Below, one piece after another: positions 11,546 to 24,100 of a DNA stretch of 64,000 bases. Numbering within the stretch: the first letter of the stretch is position 1; each line of letters opens with the position of its first letter. A model generated the notes under the pieces. The model worked only from the letters and a program-made list of their open reading frames with translations. It searched no databases and was not told where the DNA came from. The DNA comes from Vigna angularis (taxonomy: Eukaryota; Streptophyta; Magnoliopsida; Fabales; Fabaceae), in the NCBI RefSeq assembly GCF_016808095.1, contig NC_068971.1, forward strand, positions 1,798,001 through 1,862,000, given 5' to 3'. Made by a program: the position numbers and the translations under genes.

Positions 11546-12169
11546 TTCAAATTTAAAAACAGTGAAGCTTCAATATTTTAAAAGAGATTTTGATGATGAA
11601 AATAATGAAAGAAAAAGATAGCTCAAATAAATATTGTAAGAGATTGAATAAATTGTTTAATCAAATGAAATCTCATGAAAACAGAACGGTTAAAGGAGTG
11701 ATAGAGTGAGTGAAATCCTGAATATTATTACATGAGGTTGAAAATTCAATAAAAAAGGAATTTCAATTGAAGGTTCTATAGACATGTGTTATTTGAATAT
11801 GATAGAAATCCAATAGCTAGCAAAGAATGGTCAACAATAACTAACTTAAATATTTGCAATTAAAAGTTGCGTTACATGCGTAGGTTGTCGCATGAGAATT
11901 ATACATTTGGCATTGAGAGCGAAGCTAAGTCTAATAACATATACAATTGGTGGATGTAATTTACATATTCACCATGGGGATTGGGATGAAAAATTTGACC
12001 CACAGCGAAGGTTCCCAATGGTCAGTGTCCTAGTCTCCCTTGAAGATTACATTTAAAAATCATGCAAGTTCCTGAAAACTCAATTTCTCACTTGGCATTT
12101 TATGTCCTTTCTATATCCAAATCCTGTTGCCATAATTTTGACTTTAGTATATGTATTTGCTGTTCTGTT
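11546..12169. other. Spacer between CNL cluster and protease 3' end
   Basis: AT-rich and without a supported gene. The part nearest 12169 is probably the 3' UTR of the minus-strand protease. Confidence 0.45.
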
Positions 12170-15100
12170 TCAATAAACCAGTGTATGTAGCAGAGCAAGT
12201 AGAAACAAGATCATCATTGCGTTGATGTTTAAAACGCATGCAAAAGAAATGTAGTGGAAACCAACTAAATGGACCGTTCCTGTGCGCTCATCCTTCACTT
12301 TAATGCTTGAAGAACCTGAGATACACCATCCAAAATATTATTAAATGACCAATTATCAAAACCAAGTAATAATACAAGTCATTTCAAATTCATTTCTTCA
12401 AATTTTCTTGGCCCCTCTTAAAAGTAAACTTATTTTATAACCCACTAATCATCTTATGTATAACTCATCTATTATACATAACTAACCAATCTGAAATTAA
12501 ACTAATATTAAGAAAAAAGAGAGTATCATGTAGAATCTGAAAAAAAAAATAAAACATTAAGAAATGTCTACGTAATTTACTTTTACTTTCATTATAGATG
12601 TTTCCACAAAAATCTACAAATATTTTATATTTTCATTTTCATTTTCATTATTAAAATATTTAAACTAGTGAATATCATGAAGAACTAAGATATGATACTC
12701 ACAGTTGTACTCGGTCCATCCAATAGCCTGATTTTCAAGGTCGTAGAAGACAAGTTTATTTGAAAGCACTAAATCTGCAACAAATAAATATATAGATGTA
12801 GCTGCAGAGTAAGGTCATGGAAAGCAAACATTCTGGAGATCCAAAATGATTACTGATAATAATTTCGCTATAATTTACATCAAGAAAAAAAAAATTACCA
12901 GGAAAATTCTTCCACCAGTAAAATAATACATTTATCAGAATATTTAGGTTGTAAAGTACCTAGCAATTTTATCTCCAGTACATAAACATTTGTTCCACAT
13001 CAGACTCAATAGGGAATTTAAGTTGGTATGGCACAAAGTATTCAACACTAGCGGGGCAAAAATCTGGCTAAAGGCCCAGGCCCCAAAGTAAAATCCCAAC
13101 ATAAACAGGAGAAGGCCACCAGCACTTTATTGTTTTGGTAATTCACCAAATGAACCAGAAAACGCATTTGTTTGATTAAAAATTCAAGTTTCACTTTCAA
13201 GTGGTCAGGTTTCACCTCAGGAAAAAGTAGTTGGCCCATTCAGAGGTTCATGTCATGATATATGATCAAATAATAGAGAGCCAGTCAAAAAACTCGAGTT
13301 ATCCCACAAAATATGTTACACGATATGCATTTACGGTGTATTTGTCTTGTTTATTTCAGACATCAGATTTAATCAGGTTCAAAAATATTACATCCCAAAA
13401 TGCTGTTACAAAATTCAACCTTTCTTCCCTCTTATAATGGCTATGGCAGACTCATTCTAAAGCTGGAAGCAGTGTTCAGAAAATTAGCAGCAAATGTTTA
13501 CAGGTACAGAAAAAGATTTGAAGAGAATACCTCCTAATAAGGTCATATTTTTGTTATCTCTTGATTGTGTCCCACTATTTTGCCAACCAATACACCAGAA
13601 ATTTCCCTGCAGATGCAGATCAGTATTTAGTTCATAGTATGGTATATAAAGATTTTGAATATAAAAATCATTGACAAATAAAAAAAAATGCTCAGAAGTA
13701 CTGCACATTAATTACCGAGTGTTTTGAAAAATAATTTTAAAAACTACTATGAGAATCTAAAATGACAAAATAATGGTTAATATGGCTAAGAAAAGATGAT
13801 CCTGTCTGTGTTGCACTTGCAACTCCAGAACTCATTCCGGAACTCCAAAATAAGTCCGGTGTAGATGGAATACAAATGGTTTTTAATATGCACTATGGAT
13901 ACTTTAGGTAGAAGCAACTTTAACTTACTTAAGTCCAGAATACAGTTACTGTTAGGGCACGATGAGTTGGGTTATAGTTGGGGACAAAAGAATTAGACCA
14001 GTTTGTAATGTATTTTTTTTTTTTTGATAAACTTACTTTCACACTTAAAATTCTTTTTACAGGGTATATACATCCAAATAGTGTATTCCAATAAAATTAC
14101 TTTTAGGTGAACAACAGTATCATTTGTCCAAATGCAATCCACCCAAAACACATTCAACAGAAAAGTGTTTTACACAAATTTATGACATTATTGAAACGCA
14201 CAAGTAGCAAATACCAGAGTTCCAAAAGCACGATCATAAAAACAAATTCAAAATATTAATTAAAAGATGTCATGCTGATTATAGAACCCAAAGTTATGTG
14301 TTGTTCTGTCTCATCCTATACTACAGACAGGCATTCTAAAACTATAATCAGTAATTGTAGTTGGAATGCAGACCCAAACACAACTAAACCCTATACTTGA
14401 GAAAGGGGTAACCAAAATGAGGCATAAACAACAAATAACGACAGAAGGCTGACAACAATAGGTCCAAAAACAAGCCAAATAAAACTCACATATACCACGA
14501 CAAAAGAAAGATCAAGTAGACTTGCAATATACTTACAGAGAGAAATAAGTAATCATGTGGATAAACCTTTAACGAGAGTCCATTTTCAAAATAAAATGTG
14601 ACAGCTGGAAATCCATCATCAACACTGCAACAATAAATACAGTAGCCATTACATCCGTGAATGAAACTGATACAGACATAAAGGCATAGCGTATACAAAG
14701 GGGGCAGTCCAGTTACCAAAGCACTCCAACAATACATACTCAATGAGAAAGTTCATAAAACTAAATCTACAAAATATTGTAACTTCAACTGACGAAACGT
14801 CATGGAAGGCATCAGTCAAATCCAGAAGTCATAGCAGAGTTCGTATATTATTTATTAGAATCATGCGACACAATTTATAGGTTAAGTCTCCAAAAATAAT
14901 ATAAGTTTACACCTTAACGAAAAAATACATTTTATCTTAACATAGTCGATAGCAGTGTGGGAGACAAATGCCTTTTTACCTTACTAGCAGCATATTTCCT
15001 GCACCTTGAACCGTAAAATTAAATTAAATAAATGTGGTATTTTCAAATCGTAAATTTTTTAGAAAGTACCAAAGATATTATTAAAAAAGATTAATGAATC

Positions 15101-18100
15101 AAAATATGAGGAAAAAAATAATGAAACATAATATAACCCAATGAAAAAATTATTTATCTAGAAGTAGATATAAACTGTTTCTAAAAGTAAAATGAAGAAT
15201 TATTATCAGGTACCACACATAATGATAGGATCTAAGGTAAGAGGATAGAAAGGCGGGAAAATGAGAGAGAGGTTAGGAAAGGCGGGATGGGAGAGCTTAT
15301 ATAAATAGTGTTTTATTCATTGTTAGAAGGCAGCTAGCCATATACTTTTGTGAAAACAGGTCTTGAACCTTGTTCAGGGAGATTAGGCTCCCATTTCTGT
15401 ATTTCGTTATACGTTACAGTAAATGCATTCACAGAGAAATTCATTCTATTCCTTTGTTCTTTCTTGTTTTTGTGTTGTTGTGAGTTTGAGTATTGTGAGG
15501 AAATTAGGTTTTCTAAATCGGAAACCTAACAAATTGGTCCGACCTGCTAGATCTTCATCGAAGGAGCAAACAGAGCATGTCTGAAGAAGAAGAATGGAGG
15601 GAAGGTTGATATCGATTGAATCGTTGGTAGAAGAGTTGAGAGCGGTAACTTGCAAACTACAATCGTTTAGCCGCACTCGTGAACGACGAACCAGTAACCA
15701 ACATCGGAGCTCCGAAGGAAGTCGTGATTCCGTCAATGTTGGACGCGAACGACGACCGCCGGAAAACTCGGAGGAGGAATCGGAAGAGGACGGAGGAGAA
15801 GTTCGACGCAGTTGGAGGAAGTGCGTTGAGCTACCTATTTTTGAAGGTGTGGATCCCACTGGCTGGATCGCACAGGCATAGGAATTCTTCGATCTCAAGA
15901 GCGTGACGGAGAAGGAGAAGATGAAGCTCGTCGCTACATGCATGGAGGGAGGTTTGGCGAGATATTTGTTCCGCGTCTGGCAAAAGAAAACCAGGCATCT
16001 GACTTGGAAGCGTTCATCGACGCTCTGACGAGGAGGTTTGGCGGTCTAAATGGGGGCACCGTTGGTGAGGAGCTAGCAGCGGAGCGACAAAAGGGACCTG
16101 TCAACGTCGGCGGAAGACAGGAAGACGAAGAAGGAGGCAGGGAAGTCGAACGTACCGAGGGTCAAAACAGTGGGCGGAAATTGGTGGAGCTACCCGTCTT
16201 CGAGGGGATCGATCCGCTGAACTGGATCAGTCGCGCAAAGAAATTCTTTGAGTTACAAGGGGTATCGGAGGACGAGAAGGTCCGATTAGCATACATAAGT
16301 ATGGAGGGTAGCGTGGGGTACTAGTTCCAATTCTGGAGGGAGAAGGCCAAGAACCAGTCGTGGGCAGGATTGAAGGATGCGTTGGTGGTAAGGTTTGGAA
16401 CCATTGTTGAGCGTTTAGCGACATCGAAACAGACGGGGACGGTGGACAAGTATGTACATTACTTCAAGATATGGGCGGGTCGAACGAAGAGGGTGCTGAA
16501 CGAGCAGCTGTTAGGATATTTTCTGGCGGGATTGCAAGAGGACATACGGAATCAAGTCCGACCGCATGACCCGCGAGACTTGATGGTGGCGATGCGAATC
16601 GCAAGGGATGTTGAAGAATTCCAAGAAGGCGAAAAGGAGAGGAGGACCGGATCCAAACAGGAGAGGACTGCTGGACCCAAACGGGAGAGAACCACTGAAT
16701 CCGAACGTGAGATGACGGCCGGAACCGAACGGTCTTACCTTTGTAGTCACATGCCGAACGGTCTTACAGCCAAAACGGTCTCCCCATCATTGACCAAGCA
16801 GTCCGAGGCCATAGAAGACCAGTCGTCTGAGGGACGAACGAGCAGTGAGGTGACACGGTTCGAGGCTAATCGCTATAACCCAGGCTGATCGATTTTTGCC
16901 GAGCGGTCCGAGTCCATGTGCAACAACCAAGGCCGATCAGGAGTTGTCGAGCGTTCCAGGCCAATCACCCAGGCCGATCGGGAGCCGCCAAGAGTGTGGG
17001 GTCAGTCCGGAAGATGCACGGTTTGATATGGAACCGAACAGTATTGGCCATTAAAGGATACGGGTTTGATTAATTTTATAGACAAGGGTCTGGTAGAGGA
17101 ATTGGGTTTGCCCATGGAGGATACCCAACCGTACCAGGTGAGATTGGGGGATGAGCAGAGGAAGAAAACCAACATGATCCGAACGATTGAAGGCAAGGGG
17201 AAGGAATCGAACGGTAGAAAAGCATGGGAAAGCAAGCCGAGCGGTATAAAGTTAGGGGAAAGAGAGTCGAATGGTATAAAGATAAAGATAGGGGGCAGAG
17301 AGCCGAACAGTATAAAGACAGTGGGAAGAGAGCCGAACGGTATAAAGATAAGGGGAAGAGAGCCGAAAGGTATAAAGATAGGGGGAAGATTGCCGAACGG
17401 TATCAAGATAGGGGGAAGAGAGTCGAACGGTACAAAGATAATGAGAAGAGAATTGAACGGTATAAGAAGTTATTTTACAGGGAAGAATAAGAAGCTCCTC
17501 GCCTTCAAGGAAATAATGCAGACACGAAAATGGTCCCATAAGTTCTGTTTCTCATTTCGACCACCACCCAAGCCTCCAAATAGTAAGTTGCAGGGAGTAG
17601 CCAGAGGGTTCCCTTCCTATGATAAGACCATATCACAATGCTATGGGCTCAAACTTCATTGTTCCAACCTTGAGGACAAGGTTGTTTTGTAGCAGGGTGT
17701 AATGATATGATCTAAGGTAAGAGGATAGAAAGGCGGGAAACTGAGAGAGCGGTTAGGAAAGCTTATATAAATAGAGTTCTATTCATTGTTAGAAGGCAGC
17801 TAGCCATATACTTTTGTGAAAACAGGTCTTGAACCTTGTTGAGGGGGATTAGGCTCCCGTTTCTGTATTTCGTTATACGTTATAGTAAATACATTCACAG
17901 AGAAATTCATTCTATTCCTTTGTTCTTTCTTGTTTCTGTGCTGTTGTGAGTTTGAGTATTGTGAGGAAATTAGGTTTTCTAAATTGGAAACCTAACACAT
18001 AATGAGTTAAAAAAAGATAATTATTGAATACTTTAGAAATAATATTGCATACAGGTTCACATGAAATCTTGTAATATGATATCTATTTCCTAAAAAATTC

Positions 18101-21100
18101 AGAAAATATAAGCAGATAAAATTGATTTCACTTTGTAAATGTTCCTGAAGTAAAAACTGAATCTTGTTTTGAATATAAATCACGAGATATTTATGAAAGT
18201 ATCTACTAACACCTTCAAAAAAAGTACCTATTTATTAAATTATCCATTTTGAGATCAAGAACTGTTTGATTGATTAACACGAAAATGAACAAATTTTCAA
18301 ATTTTATATTAATATTTAAATTCATTTGTGACATGAATCGTTTAAAAAGATTGAACACAGCACAAAACAAGACTAGCTAAGATTGTTTAAAAATGAAAAC
18401 AAAAATAAAATACAAAGCTTTGGTATATTAGGATTAAGAAGAGAATTTGCAAAAAAACAATTAGAATACTTCATCAATGTGGATTACAAAAAAATTGTAT
18501 TTAACTACTACTAGAGATGGGATGTCTCCTTTGAAAAGAAATCTAATAAAATTAGAAGCCATAAATAATGAAAAATGGAACAAATTTGTTTTATTACAAG
18601 GAGTATATTTAAAACACTTTTAACATTAAAATTCAAATAATATGATGCAATATTGTTTAACTTTTTGTAATAAAGTGTGTTATTGTGGCTATATTAGACT
18701 TGAAAATTAGACTTTTTATATTAAAATATTTTAAACATTGAAACAGTTGCATAATTGCTACATTAACAGTGTCATGTTGAAATGACTAAAATATCAAAAA
18801 ATTAAGAACTTAATATTTCAAAAACATAACCACTAAACATAATTTCTGAAAAATGTAATGTCAAGCACAGTAATAATGTATTAATTTGTAGTTGTTTTCA
18901 ATGCATAACATTAATGAATCATGTAAACTGGTCATCTTTAATTAGTGATTGAGTGGTTTCCAAAAGTCTTTCTAGTACAAGAATAAGATTTGAAATGGCA
19001 AATAGACTACAAACCTAAAGATTTCCTAGACAAACTCCTTTAACATGTAATATAGACTGCACGTTAATGTTGTTATTATTGTTATCATCAAGAAAAAAAT
19101 TGTCAGAAAAAAAAAAAGATACAGAGAGAGGGTAAGAAATCGTCAAGGTCTAAAGATGACACCACTAAAAAATGACAAAAGCAATAGAATTCAGTACAAC
19201 AGAGCAAACCAACAAAGACATAAAACCACAAACCAGGTATCGCAGATTAAGGTAAGAATTAGCTAATCAATAAATATCATAAAACAATTAGCGAACCAAT
19301 ATTTTAAAACCAGCAACAGAATTGTAAGAAGAAATTTCAGAACATACAATCGTTACTGTGGCCTACAAGAGGAAAACACATCTACCAAAATGGAAATAGA
19401 AGGATAAGACATCTACCAAATTGGAAAATCTATGAAAGGGAACAGGAAAATTTTTCCAAGCGCAATTTAGAAGTGGAAAGTGAACGGTCCTATCCTGGAA
19501 AACTTGCTATGCCACAAAAAAGCTACTAGAAGATTCGGGAATATAGGTTCAAACACCAACAACCAGTAGAGAAGCCAACGCTCATGACAGAAAGCTTAAA
19601 CAATGCCAACATGGCATTACAATTGCCATATTGAAGGATGGTGACCAGTTAACAACAAAACATGAAATGAGTGAGTGAAGAACAGAGTTCATAGTAGAGG
19701 AGCTGGTCTGGTTAACTTAATGGTGATTTCACCCTTTTCAGAAAAGATTTATCACCAGAAAATTTTCAAAGGAGATCAAAGTAGAATAGAATTTGTCAAA
19801 ACCACTTTTTGATCTGTTTTCCTCCAATCTTTTTATTACTTTACCACACATTGTTGAATGGAAATTCTACCATAGGAAGAATAGACAAGCACTCGCCTCC
19901 CTGCCATTTTTGTGACATGCCACGCACCATGAATACCGCAATTAAGAGAAACTATAACAGTTTGGAAATAACCACCATTATCAAAAACACAATACTTAGG
20001 CCCTTCCTTCCAAAACTAACCATACAACAAAGAAACTATACCAAAGTAAGCTACCAAAACACCTGAGCTTGTTCCCAGCCAACAACAACACACCATTTAC
20101 ATGCAATATACATGCATGCACATGTCTTTTCAGATGTGTGTTCAACAAAAAAAAAAGTGTTAAACCCCCAGCTATAGTATGAGTACAGTATGAGGATTAA
20201 TGAATATACACGATATGCATCATACCTCTCAGAATATTGAAAGCATGTATACTCGTCATGGAGAGTCTGAACTTTTAGACCAGTTTGCTGAGAAATGATC
20301 TAACAAGGGAAAGCAATTCAGACAACTGTATGATAAACTGTTATGTAAATTTAGTAGTGTACAGAACATAAGACTTTCAGTCAAAAAAAAAAGGAAACTG
20401 TATATTGATTGTGTATTTTGTACATTCAGTGATCTCCCTTTTCTAGGGTAAATGTCTACCGCATAAAAAGGAAACAATAATAATAAAGAGAAAGGAAAAC
20501 AATTATTTAAAGAAATTTAGACATATTTCACCTCCTGAATGTTTATGATATTTACAACACTTTTATTTACCTTGGATACTAGCGGCTCATAAATCCCTTC
20601 AGGCAGATAGGCCAAGGTTGTACCACTGTCAATTATTGTCCCTTTTCCGTCCCCTTGTGCTGAAGCATCTATTGATAGACTAAGGAAAGTTTGGCCAATT
20701 TGAACTGCTGTCATATTGACACTGTAGTGTGGCCTGAAACAAATGTTTAAATGTCATATTTTCTCAAAATATAGATTTCTGTAAACCAATATCTTAGAAG
20801 AGAGACAATAAGTATCAAATTTATTAAGATCCCATTAGTTAAGGTTATGTTTGACCCAACTTACTATTTACTTAAAAGCTACTCTAAAGTTAAAGCTAAA
20901 AATAAGTTTAAAAAAGTAGAAGTTGTTTGGTAGTCATATCTTAAAAACTCCTAAGCAAAAAGATTTCGCTCATTGTTCCACATCATCAATTAGTTCAGGA
21001 AGAATGGGAGAAGGAGACTAAGGAATGCAGCTCATTAGTAAAAACCACTGTAGTTAGCATTTTTTTTTAAAAGCTATTTTTCCTCCCTTTTTTCCTTTAT

Positions 21101-24100
21101 TAAAATTAAGGTCCTCATCTTTTTAAGAGCTTGTGTTTGGCTAAACTTCTCCTTTTAAGGGGAAGAAAAGCCAAAAGAAAAGTTGGGCCAAACAGTACCT
21201 ACATTTATGGCTTAAATACTATTTATAATGACTTGGGAAAGCTTCCAAGGTTGATTCAGCCCATCAGATGTCAATTCTAATAATAGTAAACATAACTATC
21301 TGTTCATAAAGAAATTGACCAAAGTCCAGCATATCAAGCATGGACATGAACGTTTATCAAAGATGTCTAGTTTTCTGCTTAGAATATGGGGGAATAATGT
21401 TATGGCTTTTATAGTAGAAAGCTGCCGAAAAACAATGAAACTTCACTTCCTTCTGCACCATTAGAAAATCCAACAGCCATGATCAACTAAAATCAGATTC
21501 ATTTCACATTCAAATTACAGTTTTACATACTAAATACCCATGATACCTTTAGCGTCAGACATCAAATAATCTTTTAAACCAAAAAAGCCTACAAACACCA
21601 TTTAGAGTGTAGATGTTGAGAGATGTCACCAATGTCTTTACCAGAAGTCTCTAATCACCATCTAGAGGGGACAAGCTAGATTATAGATAAATGTTGTTCA
21701 TGTGATAAGACAGCTAAAATCAAACAAGACTAACAGAAAAGAGAAAGATGCATTTAGTATTGTTAAGTAAACAAGATGCAAGGTTTAGTGATTCAAACGC
21801 ATCGTATAGATTCTATGGTAACACAGAACTCATGTGAAGGATCTGGCTTAGTTGTGTAAAAGAAATTGCATAGTCACACTATACACATGGAATTTAAGTT
21901 TTCGAGAAAGTAAACTTAGGCAATATAAACCACTAATGATAATAATCAACAAGCCAAAATGTGAATCAGAAACTATTTGTGTGTGACAATCAATGGAAGC
22001 TATTGAGATTCCAGAACTGTGGATATGGCTAAAGTAGAGCTTATAAAGGTTTGGGAAATCCTTGCCTCATGAGCTAGTTTAAGTTAGCCCAAATTAAAGA
22101 TAAAAAAACGGTGTTCTGTGATCACAAAACATACTACAATATCTGCAAAAAATATAATGTGGATGGACACTAACAAAAACATGATAAGAAAACTAAAGAA
22201 TTAATCCCCAAAAAAGTTATTAATAACAACATAAGAAAAAGTAATCTGATTCCGAAATGTATTAAATGAATGGCATACTGGTCTGGTAATAATGGAGTCA
22301 TCTTCACTTTAGGTTGCACAACATGCCCAATAGCAAAAATACCACCTCCATTTACTCCATTTAAACAATGAGCAAACATCTTTTTCACTTTGCCAGAAGA
22401 AGCAAGTTGTGAAATCATTGAAGAATTAGCTTTTCCAAATCCAAGTATTCCGTCAAGTGCTTCTTCATTTGAAGAGCTTAGATCTCCAGATTGTCTAGCA
22501 CCACACCTACAAAGTATTCATTTTAATTATAAATAGCACAACATTAAATTATCCAACATAATAATAATCACCAGGAAGCCATTACAACCTAAGTGCCTCC
22601 AGAATCACATCCAGGTGGTATTAGAAAAGGCACTTCTAGGAGTGTTCCATATATTTAGGTGTTCTATTCAAAGCCTCGGTATTTACTAAACCATTTTATT
22701 TACAGTATGTTTGATAAAGCTGAAAATTTAGCAGTTAAAGATAATAAATTCAAGTTTAGCATTTCCCAAACCTAAAAAGGATAAAATACAGTAAATTATA
22801 ATCCACAAAAATAGTTTCTGATGATACATCAATGACAGGACAAATTGCTGAATTATTCAATACTCTTTTACATAAATTTATTTTCAGTCTAAGGTTCACA
22901 TAACACAACTTAGCTAATAAACTTACAGTAAATTCCAGGTTGGAACACTGCAAAAAGTACAAACGTCATCATTCTTCTCACTATTAATCTTACTCAACTG
23001 AAAATTACAACCAAAGCCAAGTATTTTCCCAGGCACCAACATCAATTTTGGCTTTGGTGAGGGCTTAGACCAAATTTGTAGTGAAACAAAAAATCAAACT
23101 CAACACTTTGAAATGTAATACCTGCACACTGGCCAGTGCATCCACTTTATGTTAAGATAATATCTATATATGAGAAATTATGGTATTTCAGGTTTGCAAC
23201 TAAAGCATCAGGTTAAATTACTATAAACACGCATGCATGGTTTGAGTCCATTACTTATGAGAATTAATATCCAATAGCAGCAACAGATTAAAAGTAATAC
23301 CATGCATTACTGCCACATGAAAACTCACCCAAATATAATACTTCCATTAGCTGAATCAGTTTTAAGGTCCCCAGACACTTGCTCGTAAAGTACAATATCC
23401 TTTACGAAGTCACCAGCAGTTGAGCTCCCATCACCATATATCTCCAGATATGGACAGGTAATATTAGTAGTGCATCCGGAGAGAAGACCTCCATTTACCT
23501 CTTTGCAGAACTGTTGATCACACGGAACAGATTGACCAGAGGATGACTCCTTTATGTCATAGAGTGTAAGGTCCATCTGTGATACACAAAAAAAAAATTA
23601 AATGAATAAAAACATCAATGTTAACATGAGGAGGCACACAACTAGAACATACATGGCAAGGACAGAAAAAGACAACACTGACTCACATAGCTACCAAGGC
23701 ACAATAAAAAATTATATATGGTATGAGAATGATCATCTCGCAGACCTAGAATGCATCTAAGGAACTGTTTGGCATGTTAAAGAGGATGTAATAAAGAAAA
23801 AAAAGCACCCTTGTGTGCTTTATTCTTTTTGGCTCCAACTACTTATAGTGTGTTTGGTAATTGGTAACATGTTGATTTGCACTCATTGGTTTTCTGAAGC
23901 ACCAAATAGTTGCTTTTATGTTGATTTCACCGTGAACATACAGTCAATGTAGATTTCTACATTGTTACAAACCAAGCACTTAGTGAACCCAAAAAATACC
24001 ACATTAACCCTGTGTTCAAAGAGTAAGAATAGTGCATGCCCTGACAGTGTAAAAGGCTTTTACTTGTCAACCAATCAGAAACTGTCATGTACGGTAATTT

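Larger units (their letters stand above)
15218..18002 (+). mobile_element. Deleted (non-autonomous) Ty3/gypsy-type LTR retroelement
   Basis: Inserted in intron 6 of the aspartic protease gene, on the opposite strand. The element body is 15223-17997 and is flanked by a 5-bp target duplication CATAA (15218-15222 and 17998-18002). The two LTRs start TGATA and end CCTAACA. The internal part is only about 2.2 kb and holds damaged gag, a protease scrap, a minisatellite, and a 3' scrap resembling the end of a gypsy polyprotein (NLEDKV). No reverse transcriptase or integrase core is present. It must have moved, if recently, using proteins from another element. The gag matches that of the element at 38533-43689, and both share the same primer-binding sequence. 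Confidence 0.92.

Noticed and set aside
23764..23985. Second MITE-like stretch in protease intron 2
   Set aside because: Only a weak AACTGTTTGG-like similarity between the ends; no convincing inverted repeat or target duplication.
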